Below are positions 9,086-17,703 of a DNA stretch of 59,231 nucleotides, piece by piece (the first letter of the stretch is position 1; every line of letters starts with the position of its first letter). The notes under the pieces are model-generated. The model did not search any database, had not been told where the DNA came from, and was given only the letters and a program-made list of their open reading frames with translations. The position numbers and the translations under genes were made by a program. Source of the DNA: Rhizobium sophorae (lineage in GTDB: Bacteria; Pseudomonadota; Alphaproteobacteria; Rhizobiales; Rhizobiaceae); the NCBI RefSeq assembly GCF_013087515.1, contig NZ_JABFCN010000035.1:1-59231 (forward strand), read 5' to 3'.

Positions 9086-9660
9086 CATTTGTCGATATCG
9101 GCGACAAAATCCCGCACCGTCGCCAGGATTTCGGCCGAGAGTTCCTCGTCGGAGGAAATCCTGGCAAGGCCGACGCCGCCGGCCATCATCGCGAAGGCCG
9201 TGATCGCCTTGCGCCGCCTTTCTCCTTCGTCCGCTCCCGCTGCCTTGCTCGCCAGCGACGCGAAATTGCGCCTGAGCCCGTCCGTCGCAATCCCCCGTGC
9301 CTTCTCGCCGCTGCGTGATATATCGGAGGTCAGCGCGGCAAAAGGGCAGCCCTCACCCGGATTGTCGCGATGATAGGCGCTGACATAACGATCGGCGACA
9401 TCGGCAGCCGTCATCTCCGCCGGGTTTATCCCCTCGGCCTCCAGCTTGCGTCGCCATGAATCGAAAGCGGACTGGATCGCCTCGGCGACCAGATCGTCGC
9501 GGGAGGCGAAATGCTTGTAGAAACCGCCGACGGTCAATCCGGCCTCCTTCATCAGGTCGGCGACGCCAACACCTTCGAGCCCCTCCTCGCGCAGCCGCTT
9601 CGATGCGGTCTCGACAATCTTCTCGTGCGTCTTCTGTTTTTCCAACTGCGAACGGCCCAT
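9085..9660 (-). CDS. TetR-family repressor
   Basis: A 191-residue TetR/AcrR regulator. The N-terminal helix-turn-helix is KIVETASKRLREEGLEGVGV, then ADLMKEAGLTVGGFYKHFAS. The C-terminal helical domain is of the type fused to GCPFAAL and seen in regulators of short-chain dehydrogenase genes. It is divergent from an SDR gene, with a pair of palindromes in the 107-bp gap, so it very likely represses that gene and itself. The start at 9660 puts MGRSQLEKQKTHEKIVE at the N-terminus, typical of the family; the upstream open frame runs through the operator region. Confidence 0.92.
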   Translation of the reverse strand: MGRSQLEKQKTHEKIVETASKRLREEGLEGVGVADLMKEAGLTVGGFYKHFASRDDLVAEAIQSAFDSWRRKLEAEGINPAEMTAADVADRYVSAYHRDNPGEGCPFAALTSDISRSGEKARGIATDGLRRNFASLASKAAGADEGERRRKAITAFAMMAGGVGLARISSDEELSAEILATVRDFVADIDK

Positions 9661-9695
9661 CGGAATCTCCCCGGCACTGCCTCTTGACTCATATA

Positions 9696-9733
9696 GATTA
9701 TTACCATAATCCTCATGGATAACGATCATAATC
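9696..9733. promoter_or_regulatory. Twin TetR-type operators
   Basis: Site 1, GATTAT-TACC-ATAATC (9696-9711), is a perfect 6-4-6 palindrome. Site 2, GATAACGATCATAATC (9718-9733), matches site 1 at 12 of 16 positions and is an imperfect palindrome. Centres are 22 bp apart, about two helical turns, so two dimers could bind one DNA face between the divergent TetR and SDR starts. Confidence 0.65.
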
Positions 9734-9767
9734 CAGATCGTTGCCAATTCCAAGAGGAGCATGAATC

Positions 9768-10544
9768 ATGCGTCTACAAAACAAAGTCGCCCTGATCACC
9801 GGCGGAAACAGTGGCATCGGTCTTGCGACCGCCCGGGTCTTCATCGACGAGGGTGCCAAGGTGGTGATCACCGGCCGCAATCCGGAAACGCTCGCGGCTG
9901 CCGAAAAGGCGCTGGGCGCCGGCGTGCTGGCGCTGAAGGTCGATGTCACCGATGCCGCTGCCACGGAGAAGGCCTTTGCGGAAGCCGCCGCAAAGGTCGG
10001 CAAGCTCGACATCGTCTTCGCGAATGCCGGCATCGGCGGCGCGACGCCGCTCGGCGAGACATCACCGGCGCAGTTTAACCAGATCATCAGCACCAATCTC
10101 ACGGCGGTTTTCTTCACCGTGCAATCAGCCCTGCCGCATCTCAACGACGGCGCTTCGGTGATTCTCAACGGGTCCGTGCATGCCGTGCTCGGCGCTCCCG
10201 GCTGGTCGGCCTATGCGGCGACCAAGGCGGCTGTCCGGGCAATGACGCGTAACATGGCATCCGAGCTCGCGCCGCGCGGCATTCGGGTGAATCAGGTAAC
10301 GCCCGGCGGCACCAAAACGCCGATCTGGTCGCCGATGGCTCAGACGGAAGATGCCATGTCGGCGCTCGAGGCGCGCATCGGCGGCATGAGCCCGCTCGGC
10401 CGCATGAGCGAAGCCGACGAAATCGCCAAGGCGGCGCTCTATCTGGCTTCGGATGATTCGGCCAACGTCACCGGCATCGAGATCACCGTCGACGGCGGCA
10501 TGACGAGCGCGCCATCCGGCGCCAAGATCTTCCGCGCTGCCTGA
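9768..10544 (+). CDS. Short-chain dehydrogenase/reductase (SDR)
   Basis: A classical 258-residue NAD(P)-dependent SDR. It shows the cofactor motif TGGNSGIG near residue 12, the NAG motif in FANAGIGG, the catalytic serine in NGSVHA, the YAATK catalytic tyrosine-lysine pair near residue 149, and the C-terminal ITVDGGM. The substrate is unknown. Genes of this kind next to a TetR regulator are often induced by small electrophiles or aldehydes. AGAGGAGC precedes the ATG. Confidence 0.9.
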   Translation: MRLQNKVALITGGNSGIGLATARVFIDEGAKVVITGRNPETLAAAEKALGAGVLALKVDVTDAAATEKAFAEAAAKVGKLDIVFANAGIGGATPLGETSPAQFNQIISTNLTAVFFTVQSALPHLNDGASVILNGSVHAVLGAPGWSAYAATKAAVRAMTRNMASELAPRGIRVNQVTPGGTKTPIWSPMAQTEDAMSALEARIGGMSPLGRMSEADEIAKAALYLASDDSANVTGIEITVDGGMTSAPSGAKIFRAA

Positions 10545-10551
10545 ATGAGTT

Positions 10552-11823
10552 TCAGCTGAGTTTCACCACGCCGGGGCGGCCGACGACACAGTTGCGGCCG
10601 CTCTTCTTGGCTGCGTAGAGCCTGCCGTCGGCTGCTGTCAGCACGGCGGTGAAATCGACGCCGTCCTCGTCGGCGGTCGCAACGCCGATGCTGACCGTGA
10701 TCGGCCTGTCATCCGGCGTCTTGACGCTGGTCGCGATCGTCCAGCGCAGGCGCTCGGCAAGCAGCAGACCTTCCTCGTGGTCGGTGCCCGGACAGACGGC
10801 AACGAATTCCTCGCCGCCGAAGCGGAAGACGCGGTCGCTGGAACGCAGTGTTGTACCGAGCCGAGCGGCGATCGCTTTCAGCACCTCGTCGCCCTGTAGA
10901 TGACCGTAGCCGTCATTGACATCCTTGAAGTGATCGGCGTCGATAATGAGGACGGTGGCGAATGACCCCTGCTTCAGTGCCTCGAGCAGCATCAGCGGCG
11001 CTTCCATTTCCATGCGCGTCCGATCGTAGACACCGGTGAGCATGTCGCGGCCGGTGCGCTCCAGCAGATCGTTGTAGCGCTCGCGAAACGTCAGGTCGCC
11101 GAATACGTCGCTAATCGAGCGTGCGGACCCAGCTGCGCCGATACGGCGAACACGATATTCATAGAATGCGAACATCGCCGCGTAGAGGCAGACGGCAAGC
11201 ATTTTCGCCTTCCATCCACCCCAGAATGCGGCGATCGGCACATCCAGGAAGTAATGCAGCGCGGCGAAGAAGCCGATCTGGTCGAAGGTCAGCAGCACGA
11301 AGCCCGAAATCAGGAAACGCAGGACGACGCGGCGGCGGAAGAAATCGCCGAGTTTTTCATAAAGCAGGATGATGCCGAGCGAATCGACATAAAGCAGCGC
11401 CGTGCCCCAGACCATCAGCCAGCCCATCTCCTTGAGGAAATCGACGTCCGGCGTGTGGTTGGTCGATATCTGCAGCGGCTGGTGCAGCTGCAGCACCCAG
11501 GCAATACCGACGGTGAGCAGGTTGCCGAGGAAGAGGCCGTAGATCGGCTGGCGCACCGTCGCGGCATCCTCCTGCAGGTAAAGCATCAGGATCATCATCA
11601 GCTTGCCGGAGAAGAAGACGGATGAGCCCGGTGACACGTCCCCGAACGGCAGCGAGACATAGAAAACCGCCGCCAGATAGGTCTCCATGAAATGCATGAC
11701 GCCGAGCGCCGTCAGGAAAACCCCGAGACCGAGCCGATGGCGAAAGTGCAGGAGCGTCACCATCAGCGCGAAATAGGCGACGGCTTCGACGACGAAGAGA
11801 AGGAGGTTGAGTGTCTCCATCAT
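10552..11823 (-). CDS. Membrane-bound diguanylate cyclase (GGDEF)
   Basis: 423 residues. About seven hydrophobic segments fill the first ~230 residues, followed by a GGDEF domain. The active-site motif is GGEEF (FRFGGEEFVAVCPG), competent for c-di-GMP synthesis from GTP. The RxxD inhibitory site is present five residues before it (RSSDRVFRF), so product inhibition is expected. No EAL domain is present. The membrane part shows no named sensor domain that I recognise. The gene is monocistronic, convergent with the SDR gene and only 7 bp from it. The start may be either of two adjacent ATGs. Confidence 0.9.
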   Translation of the reverse strand: MMETLNLLLFVVEAVAYFALMVTLLHFRHRLGLGVFLTALGVMHFMETYLAAVFYVSLPFGDVSPGSSVFFSGKLMMILMLYLQEDAATVRQPIYGLFLGNLLTVGIAWVLQLHQPLQISTNHTPDVDFLKEMGWLMVWGTALLYVDSLGIILLYEKLGDFFRRRVVLRFLISGFVLLTFDQIGFFAALHYFLDVPIAAFWGGWKAKMLAVCLYAAMFAFYEYRVRRIGAAGSARSISDVFGDLTFRERYNDLLERTGRDMLTGVYDRTRMEMEAPLMLLEALKQGSFATVLIIDADHFKDVNDGYGHLQGDEVLKAIAARLGTTLRSSDRVFRFGGEEFVAVCPGTDHEEGLLLAERLRWTIATSVKTPDDRPITVSIGVATADEDGVDFTAVLTAADGRLYAAKKSGRNCVVGRPGVVKLS

Positions 11824-12057
11824 CAGACCGCGGCTCCGGACGTTCGGCCTCGTCCTGGCGCGGTGATCGCGACAGCGAATCCATTGGTCAATCGTCCGAA
11901 ACAGTCAAACACGGGGGTGTCCTGCAAATCCTGCAGGCGATACCTTTCACCGCAATCCTTTAAGATTGCGTGAGCGAAACGCGCTCGCTGGAGGGCAGCC
12001 GGTCACACACAGGAATAGTTGCAGCCGGGTATCAGGGACCTATGCCCGGATCCCGAT

Positions 12058-12384
12058 TCAGACCTGACGAAGCTTCTCGCCGTCGCCAAAGAGCGACGAA
12101 CCATGCTGATCGATGATCTGCTGCGCCTTGCGCACCGTGCATTCGAGCGCGTCATCGGAGGAGGAAAACAGATCGGCGCGGATGAAATTGCGCACCAGCA
12201 CCTCGTCGCCGACCTTCTTTTCGATGCGGCCGGCAAGGCGATACTGGCCGCCTTCCTTGCGCGGCTCGGCATAGATCGTGCAATCACCGTAAAGCTGCGG
12301 CTCGCCGGAAGGGCCTGCCGCCTCCGAAGCCGGTTTGCCGCCGCCGGAGAACATCGAAAAGATATTTGAAATGAACGAAGCCAT
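12058..12384 (-). CDS. HlyU-family protein
   Basis: A 108-residue protein resembling the HlyU family (PF10115), small cytoplasmic proteins named after a Vibrio virulence regulator. Key stretches are the strand-rich YGDCTIYAEPRKEGGQYRLA, GRIEKKV, and VRNFIRADLFSSSDDALE, with KAQQIIDQHG near the end. In rhizobia the role is unclear; the name does not prove DNA binding. It follows ilvA by 37 bp on the same strand and is probably cotranscribed. Confidence 0.75.
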   Translation of the reverse strand: MASFISNIFSMFSGGGKPASEAAGPSGEPQLYGDCTIYAEPRKEGGQYRLAGRIEKKVGDEVLVRNFIRADLFSSSDDALECTVRKAQQIIDQHGSSLFGDGEKLRQV

Positions 12385-12421
12385 GCTCCGCCTTTAGCAC
12401 GACGACATCGCTATCGCCAAG

Positions 12422-13672
12422 TCAAATGATCAGATTGGCGAGGATCTCGTTTTCGGTGATATCCTCGTAACCCATGCCGGCTGCTTCGAAATTTTCGATT
12501 AGCCGGGCGAAATTCTCCGGCGCCTTGGTTTCGATGCCAATCAGGATCGAGCCGAAGTTGCGCGCCGATTTTTTCAGATATTCGAAGCGGGCGATATCGT
12601 CGTCAGGGCCGAGCAGATTGAGGAAATCCCGGAGCGCACCGGGGCGCTGGGCGAGCCGCAGGATGAAGTATTTCTTCAGCCCTGCGTAACGCATGGCTCT
12701 TTCCTTTACGTCAGGCAGACGCTCGAAATCGAAATTGCCGCCGGAGACGACAGCCACGATGGTCTTGCCGCGGATCGCTTGGCCGTCCATCACGGCGATC
12801 GCCGTCAGCGACAGCGCGCCTGCCGGCTCCAGAACGACGCCCTCGACATTCAGCATCTCCTGAATGGTGACGCAGATGGCGTTCTCCGGCATCAATTGCA
12901 CTTGGCTTGCCGGGAACTCACGAAGAGCGGCGAAATTCAGGTCGCCGATCCGGGCGACGGCTGCGCCATCGACGAAATTGTCGACCTTGGCAAGCGTCGT
13001 CACCTTGCCCGCCTCGATGCTGCGCCTAAGGCTCGGCGCGCCGGCGGGCTCGGTGAAGACGAAAGCCGATTTCGGCACCGTGCCGTCGAGATAACCGGTG
13101 ATGCCGGCAGCCAGTCCACCGCCGCCAACCGGCAGGACAACCATGTCGGGCACCGTTCCTTCCGGCAGCTGCTGCATGATTTCGGCGGCGACGGTCGCCT
13201 GGCCTTCAATGATGTCGGCATGGTCGAAGGGCGGCACCATGACGCCGCCCACCGCCTCCACATGTTCGCGGGCGGCCTGGTAGCACTGGTCGAAGAAGTC
13301 GCCGAACAGCCGGATGGTGATGAATTCGGCGCCGAACATGCGGGTCTTGTCGATCTTTTGCTGCGGTGTCGTCACCGGCATGAAGACGACGCCCGGCACG
13401 CCGAAATGGCGGCAGACGAAGGCAAAACCCTGAGCGTGATTGCCGGCCGAGGCGCAGACGAAGGTCTTGCCGGCAGCACCCTGCCCGATCGCCTTGCGGA
13501 AGAAATTGAAGGCGCCGCGGATCTTGTAGGAGCGCACCGGCGACAGATCCTCGCGCTTCAGCCAGATATCGGCTCCGTAGCGGGCCGACAGGTGATCGTT
13601 GAGCTGCAGCGGCGTTGCCGGAAACAGGCTGCGCATTGCCTCTTCGGCGCTTTCGACATCAAGTCTCGTCAC
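12422..13672 (-). CDS. ilvA: Threonine ammonia-lyase (threonine dehydratase)
   Basis: A PLP enzyme converting threonine to 2-oxobutanoate and ammonium, the first step of isoleucine synthesis. The 416 residues fit the shorter type with one ACT-like regulatory domain. The PLP lysine is K50 in VRSYKIRGAFNFF. The phosphate-binding glycine loop is VGGGGLAAG. The C-terminal RPGALRDFLNLLG with ARFEYLKKS is the ACT-like domain, giving possible isoleucine control. The next gene (HlyU family) lies 37 bp downstream. The start at 13672 is supported by homologous N-termini beginning a few residues before the helix that precedes the catalytic core. Confidence 0.93.
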   Translation of the reverse strand: MTRLDVESAEEAMRSLFPATPLQLNDHLSARYGADIWLKREDLSPVRSYKIRGAFNFFRKAIGQGAAGKTFVCASAGNHAQGFAFVCRHFGVPGVVFMPVTTPQQKIDKTRMFGAEFITIRLFGDFFDQCYQAAREHVEAVGGVMVPPFDHADIIEGQATVAAEIMQQLPEGTVPDMVVLPVGGGGLAAGITGYLDGTVPKSAFVFTEPAGAPSLRRSIEAGKVTTLAKVDNFVDGAAVARIGDLNFAALREFPASQVQLMPENAICVTIQEMLNVEGVVLEPAGALSLTAIAVMDGQAIRGKTIVAVVSGGNFDFERLPDVKERAMRYAGLKKYFILRLAQRPGALRDFLNLLGPDDDIARFEYLKKSARNFGSILIGIETKAPENFARLIENFEAAGMGYEDITENEILANLII

Positions 13673-13855
13673 GGGCGTGGTCCATTCTCATGAGTAGCCA
13701 CTGCCGCTATGGCATAGGCCGACCGGCAAAAGAAAGCCCGTTTCGGCCATTTCCGGTTCGCTCCCGGGCAAGCCTTTCTTAAGCCAATCGCGAAATCGGC
13801 GGCAGATGAACTGATTTTAACTGTCAATGAAAAGCCAAGCCACTAATATGAAACC

Positions 13856-14230
13856 ATGATGATCTTCAAATTTTCAAGGCCGCTCGCCTGGCTGCTGCTC
13901 GCCCTCATCCTCTTCGTCACGGTTTCGCCGATCGGGCTGAGGCCGGAAACGGTCACGACGGTCGATACCGACCGCGGGGGCGCCTTTGTTCTCGTCGGCC
14001 TCGCCTTCGCGCTCGCCTATCCGAGACAATGGAAGATGGTGGCGGTGCTGCTGATTGCCGGTGCAGTCGCCATCGAATATCTGCAGTATCTCACACCAAC
14101 ACGCCATCCACGCCTGCACGATGCCGGCATCAAGGCCGCGGGCGCAGCCCTCGGGCTGCTGGCTGGCTGGCTGATCAACAGGTGGCGCGAGACCAAAGCG
14201 CCAAACGCGGTTCCGCTCACAGAGCGATGA
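13856..14230 (+). CDS. VanZ-like membrane protein
   Basis: 124 residues with four hydrophobic helices and the VanZ-family pattern: an N-terminal helix (LAWLLLALILFVTVSPIG), then EYLQYLTPTRHPRLHDAGIK, a conserved acidic/His loop, and a final helix with a basic tail. VanZ proteins are small inner-membrane proteins of unsettled function. The gene is solitary and followed by a palindromic element. Confidence 0.8.
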   Translation: MMIFKFSRPLAWLLLALILFVTVSPIGLRPETVTTVDTDRGGAFVLVGLAFALAYPRQWKMVAVLLIAGAVAIEYLQYLTPTRHPRLHDAGIKAAGAALGLLAGWLINRWRETKAPNAVPLTER

Positions 14231-14297
14231 TCACGATCAGAACAGACCGCACATAATCCCGAAAATCGAATACGGCATCTGTCCAGATCGAAAGTGA

Positions 14298-14343
14298 TAG
14301 AGCGTCCTTAGAGCGTCTTCTTAGACGCGCTAAGGACGCTCTA
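14298..14343. repeat. Long palindromic intergenic element
   Basis: Two 21-base arms (14298-14318 and 14323-14343) are complementary at 20 of 21 positions around a 4-base loop. They contain repeated GAGCGTC motifs, so a shorter internal repeat exists within each arm. The element sits between convergent genes and includes the stop codon of the small gene to its right. It may be a mobile palindromic repeat or a bidirectional terminator. Confidence 0.6.
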
Positions 14344-14472
14344 GAACCCGCGCAAATGCATTGCCCAGAAGAATAGCGGTATCGCGGCTATCGCAGTCCC
14401 CAGAACAAGTGCGACACTGGTCTTGAAGATGCGGATGCGCCGAACCTTAGTCCCATTCCAATCGTAAACCAT
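14341..14472 (-). CDS. Small single-pass membrane protein (43 aa)
   Basis: ATG at 14472, stop TAG at 14341-14343. The product begins MVYDWNGTKVRRIRIFK and continues into one transmembrane helix (SVALVLGTAIAAIPLFFW), ending MHLRGF. GGGAG lies 8 bases before the ATG. Charge distribution (basic, then helix, then short tail) follows a real small membrane protein with the N-terminus inside. No function is known to me. Its stop codon is provided by the palindromic element. Confidence 0.5.
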   Translation of the reverse strand: MVYDWNGTKVRRIRIFKTSVALVLGTAIAAIPLFFWAMHLRGF

Positions 14473-14616
14473 CGTCTTACTCCCACAAGACAACCCTTAC
14501 TCAACTGTCGCGGCGCAATCGTTACGCCGGAAATTCCTTTGTCAAGCGATAACTTGCTTTTATGCACAATATACAAGCAGATTCAATACAGGCATATTCA
14601 CACAGGATTATGAAGG

Positions 14617-14701
14617 TGGTGCGGGCGACGGGGGTCGAACCCGTACAGCCAAGGCCGAGGGATTTTAAGTCCCTTGCGTCTACCAGTTTCGCCACGCCCG
14701 C
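14617..14701 (-). tRNA. tRNA-Leu (anticodon UAA)
   Basis: On the minus strand the sequence starts GCGGGCG and ends with the complementary CGCCCGC, discriminator A and an encoded CCA (14617-14619). The anticodon arm is AGGGA-CTTAAAA-TCCCT, giving anticodon TAA. The long variable arm and the GGTTCGA T-loop fit a class II leucine tRNA. No integrase or island lies beside it. Confidence 0.95.
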
Positions 14702-14850
14702 TTGCGGCATTTTCAATATCTTGCGTCATGGGCGATGGGAAGAGCCGCAAGGCGTAAAAATCATGCCTGTTTTGCCGGCAGCACCGACGAATGATCGGCC
14801 AGGCATTTCCCTCCCGAAAGCGATGAAGGCTGCGCAGTCTGTCGTGGGAG

Positions 14851-14890
14851 AAAACAGAAAAGACGCGGCGAGCCTCACGCCCGCCGCGCC
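14851..14890 (-). terminator. Terminator downstream of wrbA
   Basis: On the minus strand, GC-rich arms spanning 14862-14890 (GGCGCGGCG... pairing with ...CGCCGCGTC) are followed by TTTTCTGTTTT. It lies 23 bp after the wrbA stop. Confidence 0.75.
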
Positions 14891-14912
14891 TTCATTATTT
14901 CAGCGTCAAAGA

Positions 14913-15509
14913 TCAGGCGAGCTTGGCAGCAAGCTTGGCGACATGGGCGCCTTGGTATTTCGCGCCTTCCAGCTCGATCTCGGAAGGCTGGCGAGAGCCG
15001 TCGCCGTTGGTGATGGTGGAGGCGCCGTAGGGCGAGCCGCCCTTGACTTCCTCGGTGCCCATCTGGCCCTGGAAGGCATAAGGCAGGCCGGCAACGACCA
15101 TGCCCTGATGCAGGAAAGTCGGGATGAAGCCGAGGATGGTTGATTCCTGGCCGCCGTGCTGGGTTGCCGAGGAGGTGAAGACCGAACCGAGCTTGCCGAC
15201 GAGCTTGCCGGCGAACCAGAGGCCGCCCGTCTGGTCCCAGAAATTGCGCATCTGCGAGGCGACCGTGCCGAAGCGGGTGCCCGCGCCGACGATGATCGCG
15301 TCATAATCCGCCAGTTCGTCGACGGTGGCGATCGGAGCCGCCTGGTCGACCTTGTAATAGGAAGCCTTGGCGACGTCTTCCGGAACCAGTTCCGGAACGC
15401 GCTTGACGGTGACTTCGGCACCGGCCGACTTCGCGCCTTCTGCGACGGCGTAGGCCATAGTTTCGATATGGCCGTAAGCCGAATAATAAAGGACGAGAAC
15501 CTTCGCCAT
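14913..15509 (-). CDS. wrbA: NAD(P)H:quinone oxidoreductase, WrbA type
   Basis: A 198-residue flavodoxin-like FMN enzyme (type IV NQO) that reduces quinones to quinols without semiquinone release. Visible motifs: the phosphate loop YYSAYGHIETMA at the N-terminus, GAGTRFGTVASQMRNFWDQT, TSSATQHGGQESTILG, and SPYGASTITNGDGSRQPSE near the C-terminus. It is tetrameric in homologues. Quinone reductases, universal stress protein and azoreductase lie within 9 kb but in separate transcription units. The start at 15509 gives the standard MAKVLVLYYS N-terminus. Confidence 0.95.
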   Translation of the reverse strand: MAKVLVLYYSAYGHIETMAYAVAEGAKSAGAEVTVKRVPELVPEDVAKASYYKVDQAAPIATVDELADYDAIIVGAGTRFGTVASQMRNFWDQTGGLWFAGKLVGKLGSVFTSSATQHGGQESTILGFIPTFLHQGMVVAGLPYAFQGQMGTEEVKGGSPYGASTITNGDGSRQPSEIELEGAKYQGAHVAKLAAKLA

Positions 15510-15794
15510 CTTTTATCTTCCTTGAAACATCGGGTTGAATTTCGTGCCCGACGCGATTTCTATCAGCGCGCCTGGCTGAACAAAGCCCCGTGCCGAAGAA
15601 CTCAGTGTTCACCACTTGGAGACGAAAATTCGCTTGCGGTTTTCACTTCGGCAAAAATGACGCATCGCCCGAATTGAAAAGTTGGAGCATCATGTCGCCC
15701 GAACCCCCTGTACTTTTCGGCATCATGCCTCTGGTGTTTGCAAAGCGACCGAACGGCGCTACCTATTTCCCAGCCTCACATCACGGAACATCCC

Positions 15795-16571
15795 ATGAGC
15801 CAAGACATCGTCGTCACCGCCGCCATGCTCGCCATCGGCGACGAACTTCTCTCCGGCCGCACCAAGGATAAAAATATCGGCCATCTCGCCGATCTGCTGA
15901 CGCTTTCCGGCATCGACCTCAAGGAGGTGCGCATAGTCGCCGACGACGAGGACGCGATCGTCGAGGCGTTGAACGCGCTTCGCGGCAAATATGATTACGT
16001 CTTCACCTCGGGCGGCATCGGGCCGACGCATGACGACATCACCGCCGATGCTATCTCCAAGGCTTTCGGCGTGCCCTGCGAATACGACGAAACAGCAATG
16101 ACGCTGCTTGCGGAGATGTACCGCCGCCGCGAGATGGAATTCACCGAGGCGCGGCAGCGCATGGCGCGCATGCCGCGGGGCGCTGTGCATATCGCCAACC
16201 CGGTCTCGACTGCGCCGGGCTTCATCATCGGCAATGTCTATGTCATGGCCGGTGTGCCCCAGGTCTTCCAGGCGATGGTCGACAATGTGCTGCCGACGCT
16301 TCGGACCGGCACGCCGGTGTTGTCGCTGGCCATCGCCTGCCCTTACGGCGAAGGCGAGATCGGCACGCCGCTGACCGCGATCCAGAAAGCGCATCCGGAA
16401 ACAAGCATCGGCTCCTACCCGCGCTATATCGGCCAGAAATTTTCGACCGAGATCGTCGTGCGCGGCCGCTCGCAGGCGGTGATCGACGCGGCCGGCGCCG
16501 AGGTGCGGGAGATGATCGACGCCATCCGCCGAAGGAAGGACATCGCCGAAAACCATTCCGCCGAGGCTTGA
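15795..16571 (+). CDS. CinA-like molybdopterin-binding domain protein
   Basis: 258 residues consisting of the COG1058 (CinA N-terminal, MoCF-like) domain. AAMLAIGDELLSGRTKDKN at the start, VFTSGGIGPTHDDIT for the phosphate-binding loop, and NPVSTAPGFIIGNVYVMAGVP are all present. The C-terminal NMN-deamidase domain of full-length CinA is absent, as in many alphaproteobacterial stand-alone forms, so the activity could be ADP-ribose pyrophosphatase-like or another nucleotide reaction. The ATG at 15795 is chosen because MSQDIVVTAAMLAIG matches homologues. Confidence 0.88.
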   Translation: MSQDIVVTAAMLAIGDELLSGRTKDKNIGHLADLLTLSGIDLKEVRIVADDEDAIVEALNALRGKYDYVFTSGGIGPTHDDITADAISKAFGVPCEYDETAMTLLAEMYRRREMEFTEARQRMARMPRGAVHIANPVSTAPGFIIGNVYVMAGVPQVFQAMVDNVLPTLRTGTPVLSLAIACPYGEGEIGTPLTAIQKAHPETSIGSYPRYIGQKFSTEIVVRGRSQAVIDAAGAEVREMIDAIRRRKDIAENHSAEA

Positions 16572-16598
16572 GGGCAACGCCGGAACTCAAGGCCATCC

Positions 16599-16612
16599 TT
16601 GATCCCGATCAA
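16599..16612. promoter_or_regulatory. FNR/FixK-type anaerobox upstream of usp
   Basis: TTGATCCCGATCAA is a perfect match to the FNR/FixK/FnrN consensus TTGAT-N4-ATCAA. It lies 68 bp before the ATG of the universal stress gene. A promoter with the box centred near -41.5 would start around 16647, leaving a ~33-base leader, the class II geometry. Confidence 0.85.
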
Positions 16613-16679
16613 GGAACAGGAAAACGGTCCGGCGCATTCCTTCCCTCGCGCAAGCCCTTTCAGCGCAAGGAGAATTGAT

Positions 16680-17522
16680 ATGTCCTACAAAACCATTCTC
16701 GCCATTCTCGATACATCCGACAATAGTTCTGCGGTTGCCGATTTCGCCTTTGCCATCGCCGCTGAAAGCGGCGCCCATGTGATCGGCCTTCATGCCGAAA
16801 TCATTTCCGCCGTGCCGTTGGTCGCGCCGATGGAAATCCCCGATCCCGTTGCCGTGCAGGCGCTGCAGGATATGGCGCATAGCGAAACGATTGCCGTGGA
16901 GCGCATCTTCAGGGCGAAAGCGGAGGCGGCTGGCGCCTCCTTCGAATGGCGCAGCTTTGCCACATCAACCGGATACGGCTCCGCCCCGCTGATCGAAAGT
17001 GCGCGCAGCGCCGACCTCCTGATCGCCTCGCAGGCCGACCCGGCCAAACCTTCCGACAGCCACGTCGACGTCGACAGTTTCCTTTTCGAAACCGGCCGGC
17101 CGGTGCTGATGATCCCCTATATCATCCGCCAGCCGAAGCCGATCAAGCGCGTGCTGATCGCCTGGAACGGCTCGAAGGAGGCGGCGCGCGCGACCTTCGA
17201 CGCGCTGCCGATCCTCAAAGCCGCCGACGAGGTGGAGATCTTTTCGGTCGATCCGGCCGACACGGCGCTGCAATCGCCGCTGACCGCCGGCGCCGACATC
17301 GCCGCGACGCTTGCTCGTCATGGCGTCAAGACGACGCTTTCGACGGCCCAAAGTGTGGATAAGAGCGCATCGCATATCATCGAGAACCGGCTTTCGGACA
17401 GCAGCATCGATCTTCTCGTCATGGGCGCCTATACGCATTCCTGGCTCTGGCAGATGATCTTCGGCGGCACGACGAAGACCCTGCTGCAATCGATGACGGC
17501 GCTGACCCTGTTGTCGCGTTGA
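16680..17522 (+). CDS. Tandem universal stress protein (UspA), probably microaerobic
   Basis: 280 residues made of two UspA domains (about 1-145 and 150-280). The second carries an ATP-binding-like end motif (MGAYTHSWLWQMIFGGTTK, the G..H(S)...GG(S/T) pattern); the first is less conserved. Proteins of this type are induced under oxygen limitation in rhizobia and other proteobacteria. The perfect FNR/FixK box 68 bp upstream supports oxygen control. AAGGAGAATTGAT precedes the ATG at 16680; the upstream open frame crosses the regulatory box and is not coding. Confidence 0.92.
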   Translation: MSYKTILAILDTSDNSSAVADFAFAIAAESGAHVIGLHAEIISAVPLVAPMEIPDPVAVQALQDMAHSETIAVERIFRAKAEAAGASFEWRSFATSTGYGSAPLIESARSADLLIASQADPAKPSDSHVDVDSFLFETGRPVLMIPYIIRQPKPIKRVLIAWNGSKEAARATFDALPILKAADEVEIFSVDPADTALQSPLTAGADIAATLARHGVKTTLSTAQSVDKSASHIIENRLSDSSIDLLVMGAYTHSWLWQMIFGGTTKTLLQSMTALTLLSR

Positions 17523-17703
17523 TTGGCTGCTCTTGCCTTTTGCCGGCAAATCCCGCTAATTGCGGCGACCGATGACAGCTTCGAGCCTCGGCCCCATCTC
17601 GCGCAGTTCCGGCTGCGCGATTTGCGTTTTGCCAATCGCCGCCTCAAGCCTGTCCGGTCGCCGGCAAACGGCGTGTCGTTTTTTCATGCCGCGGAGCAGC
17701 CCG

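Noticed and set aside
14617..14701. Integration site or genomic island at tRNA-Leu
   Set aside because: No integrase, direct repeat of the tRNA 3' end or composition break nearby.
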